Shown: piece after piece, positions 6,241 through 13,438 of the stretch | Layout of the letters: each line of letters opens with the position of its first letter | Position numbering within the stretch: position 1 is the stretch's first letter | DNA from: JAOUGY01 sp050329955 | Lineage (GTDB): Bacteria; Actinomycetota; Acidimicrobiia; Spongiisociales; ZC4RG35 | DNA length: 13,528 nt | Direction: 5' to 3' | NCBI GenBank assembly: GCA_050329955.1 | Contig: JBHJOH010000148.1 | Coordinates: forward strand, 1 to 13,528 | Notes under the pieces: model-generated | What the model was told of the DNA's origin: nothing | The model's database searches: none | The model's input: the letters and a program-made list of their open reading frames with translations, nothing else | Position numbers and translations under genes: made by a program

Positions 6241-7014
6241 GTGGTGGGGAGTGGACAAACAGCCGGCCTGGGTCTGGCGCTGGCGCACGTTCGGGCCGAG
6301 CAGAAGATGTTCTGGCGGAATCCGGTGGCGGCGGTGTTCACCTTTGCGTTCCCGCTGTTCTTCCTGTTGATCTTCGCCGAACTCTCCCCCGATGGGCTGA
6401 TGGCCTCGGGGCGGTTCATCGACCGGTTCGTCCCCCTGATGTCGGCGTTCGGGCTGATCTCGGCCTGCTTCGGCAACCTGGTGATCTTCGTGTGCGAACG
6501 TCGCGAGCGCGGCATCTTCAAGCGCCGTCGTGCCACCCCGGTTCCCGCTTCGGCGGTGATGGCCGGACTGATCGGATCGGCCACCATCGTGGCGGTCGTG
6601 CTGGTGCTGCTGGTGGTGCTGCTGGGACGCTACGCCTACGACGTTGCCTGGCCGGCGGAGCCGGCGCTGCTGGCGGCGACCATGGTGCTCGGGTCCGCCT
6701 GCTTTTGTGCGCTAGGCATCGCCATCTCCCGGATCATCCCCAATGAGGAAGCCTCCCCGGCGGTCTCGCAGGGGCTCATGTATCCCATCGTGTTCATCTC
6801 GGGTACGTTCATCCCGGTACCCGACGAGTCAATCCTCGACACCGTGGCCGGGGTGCTGCCGGTTCGGGCGCTCAACGAACTTTTCCTGGCCTCCTTCGAC
6901 CAGATCGGCACCGATGACGCCGCTGCCAGCCTGGGGATCCTGGCGGTGTGGATGGTGGTGGGTACGGTCCTCTCCATCCTCACGTTCCGGTGGGAACCGG
7001 TGGGTCGCCGATGA
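6241..7014 (+). CDS. ABC-2 type transporter permease
   Basis: From the GTG at 6241 the protein has 257 residues and about six hydrophobic segments (near 29-47, 64-84, 107-129, 142-163, 175-195 and 229-249). This is the usual architecture of ABC-2 export permeases of the DrrB/NodJ type. The cytoplasmic loop ERRERGIFKRRRATPVP is the family's characteristic E-x-G-x-(K/R)R-x-R-A-T-P motif, which contacts the ATPase. The substrate is unknown; drugs, lipids or polysaccharides are exported by relatives. Start choice is uncertain: the frame is open from 6133 inside the previous gene, and GTG codons at 6211, 6223, 6241 and 6244 are possible. GGGGAG at 6231-6236 favours 6241 or 6244. Its stop overlaps the ATPase start (ATGA), so the pair is translationally coupled. 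Confidence 0.88.
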   Translation: MVGSGQTAGLGLALAHVRAEQKMFWRNPVAAVFTFAFPLFFLLIFAELSPDGLMASGRFIDRFVPLMSAFGLISACFGNLVIFVCERRERGIFKRRRATPVPASAVMAGLIGSATIVAVVLVLLVVLLGRYAYDVAWPAEPALLAATMVLGSACFCALGIAISRIIPNEEASPAVSQGLMYPIVFISGTFIPVPDESILDTVAGVLPVRALNELFLASFDQIGTDDAAASLGILAVWMVVGTVLSILTFRWEPVGRR

Positions 7015-7919
7015 CGGCCGCCATCGAAGCCCGCGGCCTCGAGATGCGCTTCGGCGATCGCCAGGTGCTGCACGGCCTCGACCTCACCGTGGGACGGGGC
7101 GAGGTGCTGTGTCTGCTCGGTCCCAACGGCGCCGGGAAGACCACCACCGTCGAGATCCTGGCCGGGTTCCGCAAACGCACCGGAGGGACCGTATCGGTGT
7201 TGGGGATGGACCCCGGAACGGCGCCGCGAAACTGGCGTGACCGCATCGGCATCGTCATGCAGGACTGCGGTATCGACGATCATCTGAGCGTGCTCGAGGT
7301 CATGCGATTGCATCACCGCTACTACTCGGCCCCCCGCCCGGTCGCCGAAGTTCTGGAGTTGGTGGAGCTGGCGGACATCTCGTCGCAACGGGTCCAGATG
7401 CTCTCCGGCGGGCAGCAGCGCCGGCTCGACATCGCCCTCGCCCTCAACGCCGACCCCGACCTGATCTTCCTCGACGAACCCACCACCGGTCTCGACCCCA
7501 AGTCCCGGCGACAGACCTGGGAGGTGTTCTCGAACCTGAGAGCGCTGGGACGCACGGTGCTGCTGACCACCCACTACCTCGACGAAGCGCAGGCGCTGGC
7601 CGATCGCATCATCGTCGTCGCCGGAGGACGCATCGTGGCCGAAGGCGAACCGGCCACCTTGGGCGGCCGTGATCGCCACACTGCCACCATCACCTTCCAG
7701 GTGGAGGGCAACGGCGAGGCCGTGGACACCCTGCGCCGTCGCATGGCCGACCGGCGCCTCATCGACGGCGACCGTGTCACCTTCGACACCCCCGAACCCG
7801 ACCGCGTGCTGGCCGATATGCTCTCGTGGTCGGCCTCGACCGGCGTCCAACTCCACGGACTCGAAGTGACCAGACCATCACTCGAAGACACCTATCTGCG
7901 GTTGGTGGAGCAGGAGTAG
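7011..7919 (+). CDS. ABC transporter ATP-binding protein (ABC-2 exporter)
   Basis: This 302-residue ATPase has every motif of an ABC nucleotide-binding domain: Walker A GPNGAGKTT (37-45), Q-loop Q84 (IVMQD), signature LSGGQQ (131-136), Walker B LIFLDE (151-156) with D-loop TTGLD, and switch histidine H188 (TTHYLDEA). The C-terminal extension after about residue 215 is typical of DrrA/CcmA-like exporters and ends EDTYLRLVEQE. It powers export through the preceding permease, with which it overlaps by 4 bp (ATGA at 7011-7014). With the lipoprotein gene it forms a probable three-gene unit. The transported substrate cannot be inferred. Confidence 0.93.
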   Translation: MTAAIEARGLEMRFGDRQVLHGLDLTVGRGEVLCLLGPNGAGKTTTVEILAGFRKRTGGTVSVLGMDPGTAPRNWRDRIGIVMQDCGIDDHLSVLEVMRLHHRYYSAPRPVAEVLELVELADISSQRVQMLSGGQQRRLDIALALNADPDLIFLDEPTTGLDPKSRRQTWEVFSNLRALGRTVLLTTHYLDEAQALADRIIVVAGGRIVAEGEPATLGGRDRHTATITFQVEGNGEAVDTLRRRMADRRLIDGDRVTFDTPEPDRVLADMLSWSASTGVQLHGLEVTRPSLEDTYLRLVEQE

Positions 7920-7941
7920 CGGCCAGCTGCCAGCCAGAAGC

Positions 7942-8060
7942 GCAGAACGTACGTTTCGCCCACCTTTTGCACAATGTGCAGAACGCACGCGTTTCGCCCA
8001 CCTTTTGCACATTGTGCAGAACGCACGTGTTTCGCCCACCTTTTGCACAATGTGCAGAAG
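7942..8060. repeat. Three 38-bp tandem repeats, each with the palindrome TGCACA-N-TGTGCA
   Basis: Three units of CAGAACG..CG-TTTCGCCCACCTTT-TGCACA(A/T)TGTG follow each other directly. Palindrome centres are exactly 38 bp apart (palindromes at 7968-7980, 8006-8018 and 8044-8056), and the central base alternates A, T, A. The first unit lacks 2 bp before TTTCGCC. With no spacers between units this is a tandem array and not a CRISPR. It lies between convergent genes. Confidence 0.8.
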
Positions 8061-8064
8061 GTGG
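8036..8064 (+). terminator. Hairpin at the third repeat, possible terminator between convergent genes
   Basis: In the last repeat the palindrome is extended by CCACCTT on the left and AAGGTGG on the right. The whole 29-nt stretch is nearly self-complementary: about 11 stem pairs including one U-G wobble, loop ACAATGT. It lies about 120 nt after the ATPase stop and about 40 nt after the glycosyltransferase stop on the other strand. No U-tract follows, so intrinsic termination is uncertain. The first two repeats cannot form the extended stem. Confidence 0.4.
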
Positions 8065-8102
8065 ATAGCCGCTCGTCGCGCTTCCGAGCTGCCAGCTTGT
8101 CT

Positions 8103-9536
8103 TCACGCTTTCGCTTCCGACGCGACCGGAGCTGCGTCGCTGCTCTGTCCGAATCCTTTTCTCGGCATCACGCCCCAGTCCTTCTGGCCGCGGGCGAATT
8201 GGATGAGTCCTTGGATGCGCCACAGGTTGGTGAGCTGGCGGTAGCCAAAATTGTCGATGATCCCGTACATGGTGAGGCGGAGGACTTCGCGTCGGAGGGG
8301 GTAGCGGCGGAAGGTCAGCTCTTCGAGTGCTACTGCGGCCACCGACAAGAGGATGCCCCACACCACTGCCACCAGGAGGAAGGCGATCATGTACTCGGTG
8401 GACAGGATGCCGAGTGACCAGGCGATCGGTATGACGAGGTAGCCAAACAGTTCCACCAGTGGTCCGAGGAACTCGAAGATGAAGTAGTAGGGGACGGCGA
8501 ACCAGGAGAGCACACCCTGTTTCCGGTCGACCATGATTCCCCGGTGCCGCCACAGGGTGTCTGCCAGACCACGCTGCCAGCGCCGGCGTTGGCGGCCGAG
8601 CACCTGGAGGCTCTCCGGTGCTTCCGTCCAGGAGACCGGGTCGGGCACGAAAGCGATGCGGTACTCGCGTTGGCGGCTGCGGAGACGGCGGTGCATCCGC
8701 ACCACCAGCTCCATGTCCTCGCCGACGGTGTCGGTTTCGTACCCGCCCACGTCGATGACCACCGAACGTTTGAACACGCCGAAGGCTCCGCTGATGATGA
8801 GCAGGGCCCCGAGGGAACTCCATCCCACCCGTCCGACCAGGAACGCCCGGAGATACTCCACGACCTGGAGGGTGGGAATCGGCCCCCGTGGCAACCGGAC
8901 GTTGACGACCTTGCCCGAGGCGACGTCGCAGCCATTGGCAATCCGGACGATCCCGCCGGCCGCCACCACGCTCGGGTCGTCGATGATCGGCGTCATCACC
9001 CGCAGCAGCGCCTCCGTCTCGAGCAGGGCGTCGCCGTCCACGGCGCACACGTAGGGGTAGCGGGCGAAGTTGAGACCACAGTTGAGGGCATCGGCTTTAC
9101 CCCCGTTGTCCTTGCTCACCACCATCAACCCCGGATGCCGCCGGGACACGCGGATCTCGTTGACCGGTCTGGTGGGTAGCCCCGGGGGGATCGCCTTGCG
9201 CAACGCATGCAGGTCGAAAGCCTCCTCCAGCACCGCAACGGTGGAGTCGGTGGAGCCGTCGTCGATGACGATGATCTCCAGCTCGGGGTAGCGCAGCAGC
9301 AGCAGCGACCGGACGCTTTCGACCACACCGGCCTCTTCGTTGAAGGCGGGCAACAGCACCGAAACGGGCGGGGTGAGGGGTGAGCGGAACACCTCCTCGG
9401 TGGTGAGCGACGGCTCGCTGCGCCGATGGTTCACCAGCGACCGCCATGCCACCAGCGTGAAGACGGCGTAGGTGCCGTTGAGGAGCAGGAAGTACACGAG
9501 GATCACGGCGCCGGTGATCTCGAGCAGCGTCACCAT
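8103..9536 (-). CDS. Processive membrane glycosyltransferase, family GT2 (cellulose/hyaluronan/PNAG synthase-like)
   Basis: This 477-residue protein has one N-terminal membrane segment (about 5-30), a GT2 catalytic domain (about 57-330) and three or so C-terminal membrane segments (about 345-405). Key residues are visible: IDDGS (D92, D93) for the nucleotide, DGD (D167, D169) for metal, GED (E273, D274) as the probable catalytic base, and Q316RRRW320, the Q-x-x-R-W motif of processive synthases that extrude a polymer while making it. There is no PilZ domain, so direct c-di-GMP control as in BcsA is not indicated. Its ATG lies one nucleotide after the stop of the HEAT-repeat gene (TGACATG), implying coupled translation. 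The polymer is unknown; a beta-linked glucan or amino-sugar polymer would be typical. Confidence 0.9.
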   Translation of the reverse strand: MVTLLEITGAVILVYFLLLNGTYAVFTLVAWRSLVNHRRSEPSLTTEEVFRSPLTPPVSVLLPAFNEEAGVVESVRSLLLLRYPELEIIVIDDGSTDSTVAVLEEAFDLHALRKAIPPGLPTRPVNEIRVSRRHPGLMVVSKDNGGKADALNCGLNFARYPYVCAVDGDALLETEALLRVMTPIIDDPSVVAAGGIVRIANGCDVASGKVVNVRLPRGPIPTLQVVEYLRAFLVGRVGWSSLGALLIISGAFGVFKRSVVIDVGGYETDTVGEDMELVVRMHRRLRSRQREYRIAFVPDPVSWTEAPESLQVLGRQRRRWQRGLADTLWRHRGIMVDRKQGVLSWFAVPYYFIFEFLGPLVELFGYLVIPIAWSLGILSTEYMIAFLLVAVVWGILLSVAAVALEELTFRRYPLRREVLRLTMYGIIDNFGYRQLTNLWRIQGLIQFARGQKDWGVMPRKGFGQSSDAAPVASEAKA

Positions 9537-9537
9537 G

Positions 9538-10542
9538 TCACGCCATCCGGATCAGGTCGGCGACCTCGTGCAGGTGTGGGCTCGGTGAGGACTCGGCCGC
9601 AGTGAGTACGGCGTCCGGATCGAGCGCCATGGCGGCGTGGGCGGCGGCGTGGGCGGGGAGGTAGCTGTCGCCGCCCGCCATCGCCAACAGGGCGTCGATG
9701 GCTTCGACCCGACCCAGCTGCCCGATCGAAGTCGCCGTTGCCGCCCGCACGTAGGGGATGGGGTCGTGGAGCAGAGGGACCAGTGCCGATGCCGCCACCC
9801 GTCCGCCCAGTCGCCCAAGTGCCCGCACCACCGCTACGCGCACTTCGGGGTCCGGGTGGCGGAGCTGTTCGACGAGGATGCGGGCATGTTCGACCGTGCC
9901 CACCCGCCCGAGCAGCTCGGCTGCGGTTGAGCGAATCTCGCGGACGTGTGATTCGAGGAGCGCTCCGAGTGCGCCGGCGGCGGGGGATCCGATGTCGATC
10001 AGAGCCTGGCCTCCGACAGCACGAGCGACCGCGCCCGACGACAACGCCACCACGATCGGCGCCACCCCTTCCACCGAGCCCTGCTTGCCCAGGGACCGGG
10101 CAGCGGCGTTGCGGACGCGGCGGTCGGGATCGTTCAGCATCGGGATAAGGAGAGTGTGGTGGTCGCCGCCGATGTCGCCGAGCCGGTAGGCGGCGGCGGC
10201 CCGGCGCCAGCCGCGACGATCCGATGTCGCTTTGGCAACTTCGGTCACGAGCCCGGTGTGGAGTGCCATCTCGGCCACCCGCTTCCGTCCGTCGCCACGC
10301 AGCGAACGCCCGTACTTGGCCAACAGGTCCACGAAGGCACGTCGCTCCAGGGAACGAACCTGGGGGATGCCGACGTCCTCGCCGTCGATCCAGTCCAACA
10401 GGACCGGACGCGTGCGGGCGACGGCGGCTGCGTAGCGCAGCTCCGACCGACGAATGATGAACCGGTTCCCAACCACCAGTGCTGCCACCGCCACATTCAC
10501 AACTGCCAGGGCGATGGAGATCTCGATGAGGAGCCCGGTCAC
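9538..10542 (-). CDS. Membrane-anchored HEAT-repeat protein
   Basis: This 334-residue protein starts with one hydrophobic helix (LLIEISIALAVVNVAVAALVVG, 4-25) followed by basic residues, so the rest should be cytoplasmic. From about residue 110 to 310 it consists of roughly six HEAT / PBS-lyase-like repeats of about 31 residues, with recurring patterns such as DPDRRVRNAAARSLGKQG, VREIRSTAAELLGRVG and DPEVRVAVVRALGRLG. Such solenoids are binding scaffolds, not enzymes. Lying between a receiver protein and a processive glycosyltransferase, it plausibly links the phospho-signal to the synthase at the membrane; that is inference. The GTG start is preceded by GGAGGGGAG. The gap from the receiver stop is 30 nt. 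Confidence 0.85.
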   Translation of the reverse strand: MTGLLIEISIALAVVNVAVAALVVGNRFIIRRSELRYAAAVARTRPVLLDWIDGEDVGIPQVRSLERRAFVDLLAKYGRSLRGDGRKRVAEMALHTGLVTEVAKATSDRRGWRRAAAAYRLGDIGGDHHTLLIPMLNDPDRRVRNAAARSLGKQGSVEGVAPIVVALSSGAVARAVGGQALIDIGSPAAGALGALLESHVREIRSTAAELLGRVGTVEHARILVEQLRHPDPEVRVAVVRALGRLGGRVAASALVPLLHDPIPYVRAATATSIGQLGRVEAIDALLAMAGGDSYLPAHAAAHAAMALDPDAVLTAAESSPSPHLHEVADLIRMA

Positions 10543-10572
10543 ATCTCTCCCCTCCTTCGGGTCAGTCCGGTT

Positions 10573-10956
10573 TCAGGGCCGGGCCAGGAGCGACTGGACC
10601 CGGTGGTGCAGCTCCTGAGGGCTGAACGGCTTGGTCAGGTAGTCGTTGGCGCCGGCGGTGAAACCCTGAACGATGTCCGACTCCTGCGCCCGGGCGCTCA
10701 GGATCAGAACGGGCGTGTGGGCGAGGTCGGGGTCAGCCCGCAGCTCGGTGACCACTTCCAGCCCCGACTTGACCGGCATCATCCAGTCGAGCACCAGCAC
10801 GTCGGGTCGATGGTCCCGGGCGAGGTCGATGGCCTCTTGTCCGTCACCCGCCTCGATGACCTGCCAGCCGGACCGTTCCAAGCGGAACACGACGAGATCC
10901 CGGATATCGGGGTCGTCTTCGGCGACCAGTATCTTCACGATGGGTTCGTTGGGCAT
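10573..10956 (-). CDS. Stand-alone response-regulator receiver protein (CheY-like)
   Basis: This is a single receiver domain of about 127 residues with no output domain. Counting from the GTG at 10959, the acidic pocket is E14-D15-D16, the phospho-acceptor is D58 (VLVLDWMMP), the conserved hydroxyl is S88 (LILSARA) and the lysine is K110 (DYLTKPFSP). All residues needed for phosphorylation are present. No histidine kinase is encoded in the window, so its donor is elsewhere. The ATG at 10956 is preferred because the weak AAGAGA lies 5 nt upstream; GTG 10959 would add one residue. Gene order suggests that it signals to the HEAT-repeat protein or directly to the glycosyltransferase. Confidence 0.9.
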   Translation of the reverse strand: MPNEPIVKILVAEDDPDIRDLVVFRLERSGWQVIEAGDGQEAIDLARDHRPDVLVLDWMMPVKSGLEVVTELRADPDLAHTPVLILSARAQESDIVQGFTAGANDYLTKPFSPQELHHRVQSLLARP

Positions 10957-11069
10957 CACATTCTCTTCACAGGTTGAGGGGTCCCTCGGCAGCAGGTTGC
11001 CGTCTCCGCTTCATCGGCAGCGTTACACCGCACTGAAGCGGGTTCCCGGCCTCGGACTCGGGGCACGTG
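10957..11069 (-). promoter_or_regulatory. Structured leader between the hydrolase and receiver genes
   Basis: The 113-nt gap contains, on the transcribed minus strand, CCGCTTCA (11041-11034) and TGAAGCGG (11013-11006), a perfect 8-bp stem around a 20-nt loop. Smaller potential stems follow: GGCA/TGCC near 11000-10987 and GAGG/CCTC near 10986-10975. It may end the hydrolase transcript, process the mRNA or regulate the receiver gene. I do not recognise a known riboswitch. Confidence 0.35.
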
Positions 11070-13256
11070 TCACGGTCCCGCCGTTTCCAGGTTCGCTGTC
11101 ACCAAGGTCTCCACACCGACCTTGGTCCGCTCGTGCCACTCCACCGAATTCCACAACTCCCAGCGGTACACGCCGCCGTGAGGCCCGTTCGAACCGTGGT
11201 TCACCGCGATATCGAGCCCGGTGACTGCCACGCCCGACACGGTGCCGTCGTCGGCGACGGCGATCCGGTGGAGGCTCGACGGGTCCGAGAACCCCAGTGC
11301 CAACCAGGGAATGCGCATCTCGATGGTCTGGCCGCTCGCCTGCCATCCCGCCCTGCTGTCGTGGTCGGCGGACTCGGGATCGGAGCTTCCCCGCTCGAAG
11401 GTGGACACGTCGAGCAGTTCCGAGTCGAAGACCTCACCCCACGGCGCGGTTTGGACGCGGGCGGTGAGGAACCGCACCGGGTTCCAGTCCTCGGTGTCCT
11501 CGGCAACGGGGACATACTCGGTGGGTCGCACCCCGTGGTGGGCGAGGAACGGGTCGAACTCCCACCACCATTCGAGCAGACCTCCGGCGGCGGCATCCAT
11601 CGTCACCCTGGTGGTGGGCGTGAGAGAGCCGTCGGCTTCCTCGGTGGCGAACACGACGCTCACCGGAGCGGCGTCCCAGTCCTCCGGCGTTCGGAGGTGA
11701 AGGTAGAGGTAGGCGGCGTCGTGGGTCACTTCGACCTTCGTCACTCCGTCGCCGTCGAACAGGCCGGCGAAGGCTCCGCCGAACAGGTCGCCGACGGTCT
11801 CTTCGATGCCGCCCCCTCCCGCCAGAATCGTGCCCTGGGCCCATTCGGCGTCGTCGCCGTCGATGGTGACGGGGGGTCCGTCGGTGCCAGGCTCGACCGC
11901 CAGCACCCCGAAGAACGTCTCGTTGGTGTAGACGTCGTGCCACATGGCGCGTCGGTCGGCGGGGTGCTTGTAGGCGAGGGTGTTCCAGGTGAACTTGAAC
12001 CACTCATCGGTCCACGAGAACAGGAGGCCACCCGCCATCCCCGCCTCCTCTATGACCCGTAGAAGCTCGGCATTGGTGGCCATCTGATCCGGCTCCCGAT
12101 GCATGCCGTGCGTCCTGCCCAGCGGTTCGTCGTGGGCGTGGGCCCAACCTCCGGACACCCCGTACTCCGTGATGATGACCGGCATCCCGGCGTGGTGGTC
12201 GCCCAGCGTTTCGAGATACGCCTGGTATGGGTCGTCGGCGTCGGGGTATTCGTGGCGCAGGAAGTCCGGGTAGTAGGGATAGGCGTGGTAGCTGGCGAAC
12301 TGACCGCCCGGCCACTCCGACGTGTCGATGTTGTTGGCATCGATGCCCACCAGGTCCTCGGTTGCCGGGTTGGGCTCGGCGGGATGGGGGAGCGGATCGG
12401 TGGTCGGCCAGTTGACGAACGTGAAGGGGACCGATCGCCCGTGGGCTGCCTGGAGGACAGCCAGATGATCGAACATGTTCGCCAGCCACGACTCGGTGGG
12501 GGTGGCGTCGGGACTGGCCGAGACACGGGTGCCCCGGTAGGGCACGTGACCGGCGTTCCTCCGGTCGGAGCCGTCGATGACATACGGCTCCCACTCGGCC
12601 CCGATGGCCCAGCTCACCAACCAGGGAGACACGTCGGCCCGGTACTCGCCGTACTCGGGCCGAAGGTGGTACGAGTCCAGCTCACCGTGCACAGCTGCGA
12701 CCGCCTGTTCGATCTCGAAATGGAACGCCGCCACCACCTCCTCGTCCCAGAGGTCGCCGGTCTCGAACATCAACTCCTCCGGTGGCCAGATGCCGTGCTT
12801 CAGATAGAGCGGGTGCTCGGGGTGGGCCAGGTTGTACCGCTCCAACTCGGCATAGAAGGCCGGGGGATGAACGGTGTAGACCCGCACCGCCCGGAACCCC
12901 AGTTCGGCGATCATCGGGAACCATCGGCTGTAGTCGTCGGCGGTGAGGGCAAGTTCGCCCGGATAGCGGGCGGGGACGGTCACACCGAGATTCACTCCGG
13001 GCAGGAAGGTCCGTTCTCCGCCTTCGGTGTGCACCGCGAACTGCGTTCCCTCGATGGTGGCGACCGCGGAAAGCCCCCCCGCCACCTCGACCGGCGCCGG
13101 AGCCCACGACGACCCGAGTGCCTGCCCACTGCCCGGCGCGGCGGCCAGCATCCAGCCGACACCAACGGCGGCCATCAGCAGCACCAACACCGACCAGGCG
13201 AGCCTTCGCCTCCGCGGATTGCGACGTCGGAGCTGTTTCGGAGCGAGCGTGTCCAT
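11070..13256 (-). CDS. Membrane-anchored glycoside-hydrolase-like protein (TIM barrel) with C-terminal CBM9/DOMON-like domain
   Basis: From the ATG at 13256 the protein has 728 residues: a very basic N-terminus (RRRNPRRRR), one transmembrane helix (about 20-40) and an extracytoplasmic remainder. Residues about 80-450 look like a clan GH-A (beta/alpha)8 barrel: FLPGVNLGV near the start, FRAVRVYTVHPPAFY, WAIGAEWEP (219-224, candidate acid/base E221 or E223), SYHAYPY (322-328) and PVIITEYG (E364, candidate nucleophile). From about 462 a beta-rich domain opens with ITIDGDDAEW-type sequence and VTHDAAYLYLHL, like family 9 carbohydrate-binding or DOMON domains. Substrate unknown; polymer trimming or release for the downstream synthase is inferred from gene order. 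An in-frame TTG at 13310 would add 18 residues but has no support. Confidence 0.75.
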   Translation of the reverse strand: MDTLAPKQLRRRNPRRRRLAWSVLVLLMAAVGVGWMLAAAPGSGQALGSSWAPAPVEVAGGLSAVATIEGTQFAVHTEGGERTFLPGVNLGVTVPARYPGELALTADDYSRWFPMIAELGFRAVRVYTVHPPAFYAELERYNLAHPEHPLYLKHGIWPPEELMFETGDLWDEEVVAAFHFEIEQAVAAVHGELDSYHLRPEYGEYRADVSPWLVSWAIGAEWEPYVIDGSDRRNAGHVPYRGTRVSASPDATPTESWLANMFDHLAVLQAAHGRSVPFTFVNWPTTDPLPHPAEPNPATEDLVGIDANNIDTSEWPGGQFASYHAYPYYPDFLRHEYPDADDPYQAYLETLGDHHAGMPVIITEYGVSGGWAHAHDEPLGRTHGMHREPDQMATNAELLRVIEEAGMAGGLLFSWTDEWFKFTWNTLAYKHPADRRAMWHDVYTNETFFGVLAVEPGTDGPPVTIDGDDAEWAQGTILAGGGGIEETVGDLFGGAFAGLFDGDGVTKVEVTHDAAYLYLHLRTPEDWDAAPVSVVFATEEADGSLTPTTRVTMDAAAGGLLEWWWEFDPFLAHHGVRPTEYVPVAEDTEDWNPVRFLTARVQTAPWGEVFDSELLDVSTFERGSSDPESADHDSRAGWQASGQTIEMRIPWLALGFSDPSSLHRIAVADDGTVSGVAVTGLDIAVNHGSNGPHGGVYRWELWNSVEWHERTKVGVETLVTANLETAGP

Positions 13257-13261
13257 AGAAG

Positions 13262-13267
13262 ATGATA
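13262..13267 (-). promoter_or_regulatory. Candidate -10 box (TATCAT) for a leaderless hydrolase transcript
   Basis: On the minus strand TATCAT lies 5 nt before the ATG at 13256, and no Shine-Dalgarno is present. The arrangement fits TANNNT-driven leaderless transcription, common in actinobacteria. No clear -35 is seen. Confidence 0.3.
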
Positions 13268-13313
13268 TCGGGAGATCGGACGGGGAGCTGGAGGTATTCG
13301 GAGCGACCAAGCG

Positions 13314-13428
13314 TCCAGCTGCCAGCCTCCAGCGTCCAGCCAGAACGCGTTCCGGCGTGTTGCGTGTTGCGTCGGACGTCGGACGTCCGAGCAGGAAGCT
13401 GGCAGCTGGTAGCTGCCAGCTCTGCCAG
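13314..13428 (+). repeat. Dispersed intergenic element, copy 2
   Basis: Arms TCCAGCTGCCAGC...CCAGCCAGAAC (13314-13346) and GAAGCTGGCAGCTGGTAG...CTGCCAG (13395-13428) flank GTCGGACGTCGGAC (13371-13384). That core is a 14-bp exact match to the complement of 4137-4150. Order and orientation match copy 1 read on the opposite strand. It sits between the divergent hydrolase gene and the gene entering at 13439, so its arms may overlap promoter sequence. Confidence 0.6.
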
Positions 13429-13438
13429 AGTGCTGGCG

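Larger units (their letters stand above)
7923..8098 (+). repeat. Intergenic element copy 3: shared arms around a different core
   Basis: CCAGCTGCCAGCCAGAA (7923-7939) begins 3 nt after the ATPase stop and exactly matches the complement of 4185-4201 in copy 1. AGCTGCCAGCTT (8087-8098) ends 4 nt before the glycosyltransferase stop and resembles the outer arm of the other copies. The GTCGGAC core is absent; the 38-bp palindromic repeats occupy its place. There is no credible gene in 7920-8102. Confidence 0.45.

Noticed and set aside
7942..8060. CRISPR array
   Set aside because: The 38-bp units abut directly with no variable spacers, and no cas gene is present.
10957..11069. c-di-GMP or c-di-AMP riboswitch
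   Set aside because: I could not find the conserved core sequences of the classes I know, so only a generic structured leader is reported.
12099..13265. 388-codon plus-strand ORF opposite the hydrolase gene
   Set aside because: It is an antisense shadow; the minus frame has a signal anchor and recognisable barrel motifs.
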